Below are positions 20,151 through 32,400 of a stretch of 64,000 nt of DNA, piece by piece (the stretch's first letter is position 1; every line of letters begins with the position of its first letter). The stretch lies in assembly GCA_039621445.1 (NCBI GenBank), contig CP154954.1:39827816-39891815 (forward strand), in the 5' to 3' direction. Under the pieces are notes generated by a model. It was not told where the DNA came from. It worked only from the letters and a program-made list of their open reading frames with translations, and made no database searches. The position numbers and the translations under genes were made by a program. Source of the DNA: Euglena gracilis. Its lineage: Eukaryota > Euglenida > Euglenophyceae > Euglenales.

Positions 20151-20520
20151 AATTTCAGTACAAAATCTGGCCTCACGAGGGCAACGTGCCGAGCCCGAGG
20201 TGTCTCGTACTCCCTCCAGACAAAACGACACGGGAGGAAGGAGCACCGAGGGCGAAGCGCAAAGACCTTGTGAGCTTGGCCCCCCCACCCGTAGAAGAAA
20301 ATTTTCTCAAACCCCTCGTAGAAGAATTTGAACAAGCGCTCGTAGGGACACCGAGGGCGAAGCCCAAAGACCTTGTTAGGCCTGAGGGCGAAGCGAGGGA
20401 CCTGTTAGGCCCTTCGCCACTCGTGTCCCTTCGTTGTCCCTTCCCCCCTTGTCGGTTATCCTCGAGGGAGTACGACCCTCCCGCGAGGTGAACCGGGGGC
20501 CTTTTTGGGGCTCCAGGCGG
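20150..20520. repeat. DIRS-like 3' region with complementary repeats (right composite)
   Basis: Matches 8650-9158: ACTCCCTCCAGACAAAACGA near 20210, the GCACCGAGGGCGAAGC arm, and GCGAGGTGAACCGGGGGCCT near 20484. It is rearranged, with an extra GACACCGAGGGCGAAGC copy near 20347. Confidence 0.5.
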
Positions 20521-20877
20521 TAGACTGGTGTGGGGGGGGGGGGTCCTGGGTGGTCGGCCGACCGCCCAATTGGTCGGCCGACTCGGCCTGGTCGGCAGCG
20601 AGTCGCCGAGACAGGGGGGGGAGGGGTCCTGGGTGGTCGGCGGACATGTGGGCCTACGACCCACCCCAATGTAGTTACGGGAAAGTCTCACTGACTTTTT
20701 GTGAAGAAAGTTGTATGCAAACTAGTCGGTAGCTAGTCGGTGGTCATAAAAATGGTCTGTGGCGGGTCCAAATCACCCGGAAATGGTCCGGAGGGGTCCA
20801 AATAAGTGATTTACACCAACAGGAACACCCTCAGATGGGAAATTTAGGTCGGTAGGGTCCGCAGGAGTAAAAAACCA
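20521..20877. other. Spacer with short palindromes
   Basis: No gene seen. It contains the perfect palindrome GGTCGGCCGACC, with a second GGTCGGCCGAC about 20 bp later (20551-20585). Beyond it are diverged repeats of TAGTCGGT and GGTCC(A/G)AAT elements at 20720-20810. Confidence 0.4.
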
Positions 20878-21249
20878 ATGACGAAACAGGGATTATATAA
20901 AAATCCTTTAGAAATGCAAGCATTCTGCATAACGAGAGGCAGGGACAGCTCCGGCTCCGCACAAGACCCCGGTGAGGTCCTGCTCTTCTTTCCGGCTGTT
21001 GTTTTTTGGTGTGTGGTGTTGGTTGTGGTGCTTCTTACTGCTTTTCTTTGCCACATTAGGCGCATCATAATCGTTCCTTTGGCACGGAGCTGTAATCAAA
21101 TTACTCAAGCTGGTCATGCAATTCAAACAACTGCAAGACGAGACCGACAAAGAGGCCTTCGAAGCGGGTGGGTAACACAAGGGATTTTGTTGTTTTGGGG
21201 CCCGCGAACAGTTCGGGAGCAAAAGGGATTTGCCCCCCAAAACGGGTAG
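20878..21249 (+). CDS. Hypothetical membrane ORF that reads into the satellite
   Basis: ATG at 20878 opens a 123-residue frame. Residues 1-95 are unique sequence with one strongly hydrophobic segment at about 34-60 (V-L-L-F-F-P-A-V-V-F-W-C...), followed by R-R, a plausible transmembrane helix with an inside-positive flank. From about residue 96 the frame enters the first satellite monomer (G-W-V-T-Q-G-I-L-L-F-W) and stops at a diverged TAG. No family recognised. It may be chance or the remnant of a gene truncated by the satellite. Confidence 0.25.
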   Translation: MTKQGLYKNPLEMQAFCITRGRDSSGSAQDPGEVLLFFPAVVFWCVVLVVVLLTAFLCHIRRIIIVPLARSCNQITQAGHAIQTTARRDRQRGLRSGWVTQGILLFWGPRTVREQKGFAPQNG

Positions 21250-24200
21250 GCAACACAAGGAATTTTGTTGTTTTGGGGCCTTCGAACAGTTGGGCAACAA
21301 AACGGATTTGCCCCCCAAAACGAATGGGTAACACAAGGGATTTTGTTGTTTTGGGGCCCTCGAACAGTTCGGCAACCAAACGGATTTGCCCCCCAAAACG
21401 GGTGGGTAACACAAGGGACTTTGTTGATTTGGGGCCCTCGAACAGTTGAGCAACAAAACGGATTTGTCCCCCAAAACGGGTGGGTAACACAAGGGATTTT
21501 GTCATTTTGGGGCCCTCGAACAGTTCGGCAACCAAAGGGACTTGCCCCCCCCAAAACGGGTGGGTAACACAAGGGATTTTGTTATTTTGGGGCCCTCGAA
21601 CAGTTGGGCAACAAAAGGGATTTGCCCCCCAAAACGGGTGGGTAACACAAGGGATTTTGTTATTTTGGGGCCCTCGAACAGTTGGGCAACCAAAGGGATT
21701 TGCCCCCCCCCCCCCAAAACGGGTGGGTAACACAAGGGATTTTGTTGTTTTGGGGCCCTCAAACAGTTCGGCAACCAAAGGGATTTGCCCCCCCAAAACG
21801 GGTGGGTAACACAAGGGATTTTGTTGTTTTGGGGCCCTCGAACAGTTGGGCAACAAAAGGGTTTTGCCCCCCCCAAAACGGGTGGGTAACACAAGGGATT
21901 TTGTTATTTTGGGGCCCTCGAACAGTTGGGCAACAAAAGGGTTTTGCCCCCCCAAAACGGGTGGGTAACACAAGGGATTTTGTTATTTTGGGGCCCTTGA
22001 ACCGTTCGCCAACCAAAGGGGTTTGTCCCCCAAAACGGGTGGGTAACACAAGGGATTTTGTTGTTTTGGGGCCCTCGAACAGTTCGGCAACCAAAGGGAT
22101 TTGCCCCCCAAAACGGGTGGGTAACACAAGGGATTTTGTTGTTTTGGGGCCCTCGAACAGTTCGGCAACCAAAGGGATTGCCCCCCAAAACGGGTGGGTA
22201 ACACAAGGGATTTTGTTGTTTTGGGGCCCTCGAACAGTTCGGCAACCAAAGGGATTTGCCCCCCCAAAACGGGTGGGTAACACAAGGGATTTTGTTATTT
22301 TGGGGCCCTCGAACCGTTGGGCAACAAAAGGGTTTTGCCCCCCCCCAAAACGGGTGGGTAACACAAGGGATTTTGTTATTTTGGGGCCCTCGAACCGTTG
22401 GGCAACCAAAGGGTTTTGCCCCCCCAAAACGGGTGGGTAACACAAGGGATTTTGTTATTTTGGGGCCCTCGAACCGTTCGCCAACCAAAGGGATTTGCCC
22501 CCCAAAACGGGTGGGTAACACAAGGGATTTTGTTGTTTTGGGGCCCTCGAACAGTTCGGCAACCAAAGGGATTTGCCCCCCAAAACGGGTGGGTAACACA
22601 AGGGATTTTGTTGTTTTGGGGCCCTCGAACAGTTGGGCAGCAAAAGGGATTTGCCCCCCAAAACGGGTGGGTAACACAAGGGATTTTGTTGTTTTGGGGC
22701 CCTCGAACAGTTGGGCAACAAAAGGGATTTGCCCCCCAAAACGGGTGGGTAACACAAGGGATTTTGTTGTTTTGGGGCCCTCGAACAGTTGGGCAACAAA
22801 ACGGATTTGCCCCCCAAAACGGGTGGGTAACACAAGGGATTTTGTTATTTTGGGGCCCTTGAACCGTTCGCCAACCAAAGGGGTTTGTCCCCCAAAACGG
22901 GTGGGTAACACAAGGGATTTTGTTGATTTGGGGCCCTCGAACAGTTGGGCAACAAAAGGGATTTGCCCCCCCAAAACGGGTGGGTAACACAAGGGATTTT
23001 GTTGTTTTGGGGCCCTCGAACAGTTGGGCAGCAAAAGGGTTTTGCCCCCCCCAAAACGGGTGGGTAACACAAGGGATTTTGTTATTTTGGGGCCCTCGAA
23101 CCGTTGGGCAACAAAAGGGATTTGCCCCCCCCCCAAAACGGGTGGGTAACACAAGGGATTTTGTTATTTTGGGGCCCTCGAACAGTTGGGCAACAAAAGG
23201 GATTTGCCCCCCCAAAACGGGTGGGTAACACAAGGGATTTTGTTGTTTTGGGGCCCTCGAACAAATGGGCAACAAAACGGATTTGCCCCCCCAAAACGGG
23301 TGGGTAACACAAGGGATTTTGTCAGTTTGGGGCCCTCGAACCGTTCGCCAACCAAAGGGGTTTGTCCCTCAAAACGGGTGGGTAACACAAGGGATTTTGT
23401 TGTTTTGGGGCCCTCGAACACTTGGGCAGCAAAAGGGTTTTGCCCCCCCCCCAAAACGGGTGGGTAACACAAGGGATTTTGTTATTTTGGGGCCCTCGAA
23501 CCGTTGGGCAACAAAAGGGATTTGCCCCCCCCCAAAACGGGTGGGTAACACAAGGGATTTTGTTGTTTTGGGGCCCTCGAACAGTTGGGCAACCAAAGGG
23601 ATTTGCCCCCCCAAAACGGGTGGGTAACACAAGGGATTTTGTTATTTTGGGGCCCTCGAACCGTTGGGCAGCAAAAGGGATTTGCCCCCCAAAACGGGTG
23701 GGTAACACAAGGGATTTTGTTATTTTGGGGCCCTCGAACAGTTGGGCAACCAAAGGGATTTGCCCCCCAAAACGGGTGGGTAACACAAGGGATTTTGTTA
23801 TTTTGGGGCCCTCGAACCGTTCGCCAACCAAAGGGATTTGCCCCCCCAAAACGGGTGGGTAACACAAGGGATTTTGTTGTTTTGGGGCCCTCGAACAGTT
23901 GGGCAACCAAAGGGGTTTGCCCCCCCAAAACGGGTGGGTAACACAAGGGATTTTGTTGATTTGGGGCCCTCGAACAGTTCGGCAACCAAAGGGATTTGCC
24001 CCCCCAAAACGGGTGGGTAACACAAGGGATTTTGTTGTTTTGGGGCCCTCGAACAGTTGGGCAACCAAAGGGATTTGCCCCCCCCCAAAACGGGTGGGTA
24101 ACACAAGGGATTTTGTTGTTTTGGGGCCCTCGAACAGTTGGGCAACCAAAGGGATTTGCCCCCCCAAAACGGGTGGGTAACACAAGGGATTTTGTTATTT

Positions 24201-26373
24201 TGGGGCCCTCGAACCGTTGGGCAACCAAAGGGATTTGCCCCCCCAAAACGGGTGGGTAACACAAGGGATTTTGTTGTTTTGGGGCCCTCGAACAGTTGGG
24301 CAACAAAAGGGATTTGCCCCCCCCCCAAAACGGGTGGGTAACACAAGGGATTTTGTTGTTTTGGGGCCCTCGAACAGTTCGGCAACCAAAGGGATTTGCC
24401 CCCCCAAAACGGGTGGGTAACACAAGGGATTTTGTTGTTTTGGGGCCCTCGAACAGTTGGGCAACAAAAGGGTTTTGCCCCCCCCAAAACGGGTGGGTAA
24501 CACAAGGGATTTTGTTGTTTTGGGGCCCTCGAACAGTTGGGCAACAAAAGGGATTTGCCCCCCCAAAACGGGTGGGTAACACAAGGGATTTTGTTGTTTT
24601 GGGGCCCTCGAACAGTTGGGCAACAAAACGGATTTGCCCCCCAAAACGAATGGGTAACACAAGGGATTTTGTTGTTTTGGGGCCCTCGAACAGTTCGGCA
24701 ACCAAAGGGATTTGCCCCCCCAAAACGGGTGGGTAACACAAGGGATTTTGTTATTTTGGGGCCCTCGAACCGTTGGGCAGCAAAAGGGTTTTGCCCCCCC
24801 CAAAACGGGTGGGTAACACAAGAAATTTTGTTATTTTGGGGCCCTCGAACCGTTGGGCAACAAAAGGGTTTTGCCCCCCCCAAAACGGGTGGGTAACACA
24901 AGGGATTTTGTTATTTTGGGGCCCTCGAACCGTTGGGCAACAAAAGGGATTTGCCCCCCCCCCAAAACGGGTGGGTAACACAAGGGATTTTGTTATTTTG
25001 GGGCCCTCGAACAGTTGGGCAACAAAAGGGATTTGCCCCCCCAAAACGGGTGGGTAACACAAGGGATTTTGTTATTTTGGGGCCCTCGAACAGTTCGGCA
25101 ACCAAAGGGATTTGCCCCCCAAAACGGGTGGGTAACACAAGGGATTTTGTTATTTTGGGGCCCTCGAACCGTTCGCCAACCAAAGGGGTTTGTCCCCCAA
25201 AACGGGTGGGTAACACAAGGGATTTTGTTGATTTGGGGCCCTCGAACAGTTGGGCAACAAAACGGATTTGCCCCCCCAAAACGGGTGGGTAACACAAGGG
25301 ATTTTGTTGTTTTGGGGCCCTCGAACAGTTGGGCAGCAAAAGGGTTTTGCCCCCCCCAAAACGGGTGGGTAACACAAGGGATTTTGTTATTTTGGGGCCC
25401 TCGAACCGTTGGGCAACAAAAGGGATTTGCCCCCCCCCAAAACGGGTGGGTGGGTAACACAAGGGATTTTGTTATTTTGGGGCCCTCGAACAGTTGGGCA
25501 ACAAAAGGGATTTGCCCCCCCAAAACGGGTGGGTAACACAAGGGATTTTGTCATTTTGGGGCCCTCGAACCGTTCGCCAACCAAAGGGGTTTGTCCCCCA
25601 AAACGGGTGGGTAACACAAGGGATTTTGTTGTTTTGGGGCCCTCGAACAGTTCGGCAACCAAAGGGATTTGCCCCCCCAAAACGGGTGGGTAACACAAGG
25701 GATTTTGTTGCTTTGGGGCCCTCGAACAGTTGGGCAACAAAAGGGATTTGCCCCCCCAAAACGGGTGGGTAACACAAGGGATTTTGTTATTTTGGGGCCC
25801 TCGAACCGTTGGGCAACAAAAGGGTTCTGCCCCCCCCAAAACGTGTGGGTAACACAAGGGATTTTGATATTTTGGGGCCCTCGAACAGTTGGGCAACCAA
25901 AGGGATTTGCCCCCCAAAACGAATGGGTAACACAAGGGATTTTGTTGTTTTGGGGCCCTCGAACAGTTGGGCAACAAAACGGATTTGCCCCCCCAAAACG
26001 GGTGGGTAACACAAGGGATTTTGTTGTTTTGGGGCCCTCGAACAGTTCGGCAACCAAAGGGATTTGTTCCCCAAAACGGGTGGGTAACACAAGGGATTTT
26101 GTTGTTTTAGGGCCCTCGAACAGTTCGGCAACCAAAGGGATTTGCCCCCCAAAACGGGTGGGTAACACAAGGGATTTTGTTGTTTTGGGGCCCTCGAACA
26201 GTTGGGCAACAAAACGGATTTGCCCCCCCCCAAAACGGGTGGGTAACACAAGGGATTTTGTTGATTTGGGGCCCTCGAACAGTTCGGCAACCAAAGGGAT
26301 CTGCCCCCCCCAAAACGGGTGGGTAACACAAGGGATTTTGTTGTTTTGGGGCCCTCGAACAGTTCGGGCAACC

Positions 26374-26381
26374 AAAAAAAA

Positions 26382-26413
<32 letters not shown>

Positions 26414-26468
26414 AGATCACACAAACCCCGCCCCCTTTCCCCACACCCCCCCCCCTAGAAGATTTTCG
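26374..26468. repeat. Poly(A)/C-rich interruption 1 in the satellite
   Basis: A run of 27 A, G, 13 A, then a C-rich segment (CCCCGCCCCC, CCCCACACCCCCCCCCC), then GATTTTCG where the monomer resumes. It sits between CAACCAAA and GATTT of one monomer, in phase on both sides. Confidence 0.9.
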
Positions 26469-29400
26469 CCCCCCAAAACGGGTGGGTAACACAAGGGATT
26501 TTGTTGTTTTGGGGCCCTCGAACAGTTGGGCAACAAAAGGGATTTGCCCCCCAAAACGGGTGGGTAACACAAGGGATTTTGTTGTTTTGGGGCCCTCGAA
26601 CAGTTGGGCAACAAAACGGATTTGCCCCCCAAAACGGGTGGGTAACACAAGGGATTTTGTTGTTTTGGGGCCCTCGAACAGTTCGGCAACCAAAGGGATT
26701 TGCCCCCCAAAACGGGTGGGTAACACAAGGGATTTTGTTATTTTGGGGCCCTCGAACAGTTGGGCAACAAAAGGGTTTTGCCCCCCCCAAACGGGTGGGT
26801 AACACAAGGGATTTTGTTATTTTGGGGCCCTCGAACCGTTGGGCAACAAAAGGGTTTTGCCCCCCCCAAAACGGGTGGGTAACACAAGGGATTTTGTTAT
26901 TTTGGGGCCCTTGAACCGTTCGCCAACCAAAGGGGTTTGTCCCCCAAAACGGGTGGGTAACACAAGGGATTTTGTTGTTTTGGGGCCCTCGAACAGTTCG
27001 GCAGCAAAACGGATTTGCCCCCCCAAAACGGGTGGGTAACACAAGGGATTTTGTTGTTTTGGGGCCCTCGAACAGTTGGGCAGCAAAAGGGTTTTGCCCC
27101 CCCCAAAACGGGTGGGTAACACAAGGGATTTTGTTATTTTGGGGCCCTCGAACAGTTGGGCAACAAAAGGGATTTGCCCCCCCAAAACGGGTGGGTAACA
27201 CAAGGGATTTTGTTGTTTTGGGGCCCTCGAACAGTTGGGCAACAAAAGGGATTTGCCCCCCCAAAACGGGTGGGTAACACAAGGGATTTTGTCAGTTTGG
27301 GGCCCTCGAACAGTTCGGCAACCAAAGGGATTTGCCCCCCCAAAACGGGTGGGTAACACAAGGGATTTTGTTATTTTGGGGCCCTTGAACCGTTCGCCAA
27401 CCAAAGGGGTTTGTCCCCCAAAACGGGTGGGTAACACAAGGGATTTTGTTATTTTGGGGCCCTCGAACAGTTGGGCAACAAAACGGATTTGCCCCCCCAA
27501 AACGGGTGGGTAACACAAGGGATTTTGTTGTTTTGGGGCCCTCGAACAGTTGGGCAGCAAAAGGGTTTTGCCCCCCCCAAAACGGGTGGGTAACACAAGG
27601 GATTTTGTTATTTTGGGGCCCTCGAACCGTTGGGCAACAAAAGGGATTTGCCCCCCCCCCCAAAACGGGTGGGTAACACAAGGGATTTTGTTATTTTGGG
27701 GCCCTCGAACAGTTGGGCAACAAAAGGGATTTGCCCCCCAAAACGGGTGGGTAACACAAGGGATTTTGTCATTTTGGGGCCCTCGAACCGTTCGCCAACC
27801 AAAGGGGTTTGCCCCCCAAAACGGGTGGGTAACACAAGGGATTTTGTTGTTTTGGGGCCCTCGAACAGTTCGGCAACCAAAGGGATTTGCCCCCCCAAAA
27901 CGGGTGGGTAACACAAGGGATTTTGTTGCTTTGGGGCCCTCGAACAGTTGGGCAACAAAAGGGATTTGCCCCCCCAAAACGGGTGGGTAACACAAGGGAT
28001 TTTGTTATTTTGGGGCCCTCGAACCGTTGGGCAACAAAAGGGTTCTGCCCCCCCCCAAAACGTGTGGGTAACACAAGGGATTTTGATATTTTGGGGCCCT
28101 CGAACAGTTGGGCAACCAAAGGGATTTGCCCCCCAAAACGGGTGGGTAACACAAGGGATTTTGTTGTTTTGGGGCCCTCGAACAGTTGGGCAACAAAACG
28201 GATTTGCCCCCCAAAACGGGTGGGTAACACAAGGGATTTTGTTGTTTTGGGGCCCTCGAACAGTTCGGCAACCAAAGGGATTTGCCCCCCCAAAACGGGT
28301 GGGTAACACAAGGGATTTTGTTGTTTTGGGGCCCTCGAACAGTTCGGCAACAAAACGGATTTGCCCCCCCAAAACGGGTGGGTAACACAAGGGATTTTGT
28401 TGATTTGGGGCCCTCGAACAGTTCGGCAACCAAAGGGATTTGCCCCCCCCAAAACGGGTGGGTAACACAAGGGATTTTGTTGTTTTGGGGCCCTCGAACA
28501 GTTGGGCAACAAAACGGATTTGCCCCCCCCAAAACGGGTGGGTAACACAAGGGATTTTGTTATTTTGGGGCCCTCGAACAGTTCGGCAACAAAAGGGATT
28601 TGCCCCCCAAAACGGGTGGGTAACACAAGGGATTTTGTTGTTTTGGGGCCCTCGAACAGTTGGGCAACAAAACGGATTTGCCCCCCAAAACGGGTGGGTA
28701 ACACAAGGGATTTTGTTGTTTTGGGGCCCTCGAACAGTTGGGCAACCAAAGGGATTTGCCCCCCCAAAACGGGTGGGTAACACAAGGGATTTTGTTATTT
28801 TGGGGCCCTCGAACAGTTGGGCAACAAAAGGGATTTGCCCCCCCAAAACGGGTGGGTAACACAAGGGATTTTGTTGTTTTGGGGCCCTCGAACAGTTCGC
28901 CAACCAAAGGGGTTTGCCCCCCAAAACGGGTGGGTAACACAAGGGATTTTGTTGTTTTGGGGCCCTCGAACAGTTGGGCAACCAAAGGGATTTGCCCCCC
29001 CAAAACGGGTGGGTAACACAAGGGATTTTGTTGTTTTGGGGCCCTCGAACAGTTGGGCAACCAAAGGGGTTTGCCCCCCAAAACGGGTGGGTAACACAAG
29101 GGATTTTGTTATTTTGGGGCCCTCGAACCGTTGGGCAACAAAAGGGTTCTGCCCCCCCAAAACGTGTGGGTAACACAAGGGATTTTGTTATTTTGGGGCC
29201 CTCGAACAGTTGGGCAACCAAAGGGATTTGCCCCCCAAAACGGGTGGGTAACACAAGGGATTTTGTTGTTTTGGGGCCCTCGAACAGTTGGGCAACAAAA
29301 CGGATTTGCCCCCCCAAAACGGGTGGGTAACACAAGGGATTTTGTTGTTTTGGGGCCCTCGAACAGTTCGGCAACCAAAGGGATTTGCCCCCCCAAAACG

Positions 29401-32400
29401 GGTGGGTAACACAAGGGATTTTGTTGTTTTGGGGCCCTCGAACAGTTCGGCAACAAAACGGATTTGCCCCCCAAAACGGGTGGGTAACACAAGGGATTTT
29501 GTTGATTTGGGGCCCTCGAACAGTTCGGCAACCAAAGGGATTTGCCCCCCCAAAACGGGTGGGTAACACAAGGGATTTTGTTATTTTGGGGCCCTCGAAC
29601 AGTTGGGCAACAAAACGGATTTGCCCCCCCAAAACGGGTGGGTAACACAAGGGATTTTGTTGATTTGGGGCCCTCGAACAGTTCGGCAACCAAAGGGATT
29701 TGCCCCCCCAAAACGGGTGGGTAACACAAGGGATTTTGTTATTTTGGGGCCCTCGAACAGTTCGGCAACCAAAGGGATTTGCCCCCCCAAAACGGGTGGG
29801 TAACACAAGGGATTTTGTTATTTTGGGGCCCTCGAACAGTTCGGCAACCAAAGGGATTTGCCCCCCCAAAACGGGTGGGTAACACAAGGGATTTTGTTGA
29901 TTTGGGGCCCTCGAACAGTTGGGCAACAAAACGGATTTGCCCCCCCAAAACGGGTGGGTAACACAAGGGATTTTGTTGTTTTGGGGCCCTCGAACAGTTG
30001 GGCAGCAAAAGGGTTTTGCCCCCCAAAACGGGTGGGTAACACAAGGGATTTTGTTATTTTGGGGCCCTCGAACAGTTGGGCAACAAAAGGGATTTGCCCC
30101 CCCCAAAACGGGTGGGTAACACAAGGGATTTTGTTGTTTTGGGGCCCTCGAACAGTTCGGCAACCAAAGGGATTTGCCCCCCAAAACGGGTGGGTAACAC
30201 AAGGGATTTTGTTATTTTGGGGCCCTCGAACAGTTGGGCAACAAAACGGATTTGCCCCCCAAAACGGGTGGGTAACACAAGGGATTTTGTTATTTTGGGG
30301 CCCTCGAACAGTTGGGCAACAAAAGGGATTTGCCCCCCCAAAACGGGTGGGTAACACAAGGGATTTTGTTATTTTGGGGCCCTCGAACAGTTGGGCAACA
30401 AAAGGGATTTGCCCCCCCCCCCAAAACGGGTGGGTAACACAAGGGATTTTGTTGTTTTGGGGCCCTCGAACAGTTGGGCAACAAAACGGATTTGCCCCAC
30501 AAAACGAATGGGTAACACAAGGGATTTTGTTGTTTTGGGGCCCTCGAACAGTTGGGCAACAAAACGGATTTGCCCCCCCCAAAACGGGTGGGTAACAAGG
30601 GATTTTGTTGTTTTGGGGCCGTCGAACAGTTGGGCAACAAAACGGATTTGCCCCCCCAAAACGGGTGGGTAACACAAGGGATTTTGTTATTTTGGGGCCC
30701 TCGAACAGTTGGGCAACAAAAGGGATTTGCCCCCCAAAACGGGTGGGTAACACAAGGGATTTTGTTGTTTTGGGGCCCTCGAACAGTTGGGCAACAAAAC
30801 GGATTTGCCCCCCCAAAACGGGTGGGTAACACAAGGGATTTTGTCATTTTGGGGCCCTCGAACCGTTCGCCAACCAAAGGGTTTGTCCCCCAAAACGGGT
30901 GGGTAACACAAGGGATTTTGTTGTTTTGGGGCCCTCGAACAGTTCGGCAACCAAAGGGATTTGCCCCCCCCGAAACGGGTGGGTAACACAAGGGATTTTG
31001 TTATTTTGGGGCCCTCGAACAGTTCGGTAACAAAAAGGTTTTGCCCCCCCCCAAAACGGGTGGGTAACACAAGGGATTTTGTTGTTTTGGGGCCCTCGAA
31101 CAGTTGGGCAACAAAAGGGATTTGCCCCCAAAACGGATGGGTAACACAAGGGATTTTGTTATTTTGGGGCCCTCGAAGAGTTAGGCAACAAAAGGGATTT
31201 GCCCCCCAAAACGGGTGGGTAACACAAGGGATTTTGTTGTTTTGGGGCCCTCGAACAGTTGGGCAACAAAACGGATTTGCCCCCCAAAACGGGTGGGTAA
31301 CACAAGGGATTTTGTTATTTTGGGGCCCTCGAACAGTTGGGCAACAAAACGGATTTGCCCCCCAAAACGGATGGGTAACACAAGGGATTTTGTTGATTTG
31401 GGGCCCTCGAACAGTTCGGCAACCAAAGGGATTTGCCCCCCAAAACAGGTGGGTAACACAAGGGATTTTGTTATTTTGGGGCCCTCGAACAGTTTGGCAA
31501 CCAAAGGGATTTGCCCCCCCAAAACGGGTGTGTAACACAAGGGATTTTGTTATTTTGGGGCCCTCGAACAGTTGGGCAACAAAAGGGATTTGCCCCCCAA
31601 AACGGGTGGGTAACACAAGGGATTTTGTTATTTTGGGGCCCTCGAACAGTTGGGCAACAAAAGGGATTTGCCCCCCAAAACGGGTGGGTAACACAAGGGA
31701 TTTTGTTATTTTGGGGCCCTCGAACAGTTGGGCAACAAAACGGATTTGCCCCCCAAAGCGGGTGGGTAACACAAGGGATTTTGTCATTTTGGGGCCCTCG
31801 AACAGTTTGGCAACCAAAGGGATTTGCCCCCCCCAAAACGGGTGGGTAACACAAGGGATTTTGTTATTTTGGGGCCCTCGAACAGTTCGGTAACAAAAGG
31901 GTTTTGCCCCCCCCCAAAACGGGTGGGTAACACAAGGGATTTTGTTGTTTTGGGGCCCTCGAACAGTTGGGCAACAAAAGGGATTTGCCCCCAAAACGGA
32001 TGGGTAACACAAGGGATTTTGTTATTTTGGGGCCCTCGAAGAGTTAGGCAACAAAAGGGATTTGCCCCCCAAAACGGGTGGGTAACACAAGGGATTTTGT
32101 TGTTTTGGGGCCCTCGAACAGTTCGGCAACAAAACGGATTTGCCCCCCAAAACGGGTGGGTAACACAAGGGATTTTGTCATTTTGGGGCCCTCGAACCGT
32201 TCGCCAACCAAAGGGGTTTGTCCCCCAAAACGGGTGGGTAACACAAGGGATTTTGTTGATTTGGGGCCCTCGAACAGTTCGGCAACCAAAGGGATTTGCC
32301 CCCCAAAACGGGTGGGTAACACAAGGGATTTTGTTGTTTTGGGGCCCTCGAACAGTTGGGCAACAAAAGGGATTTGCCCCCCCAAAACGGGTGGGTAACA

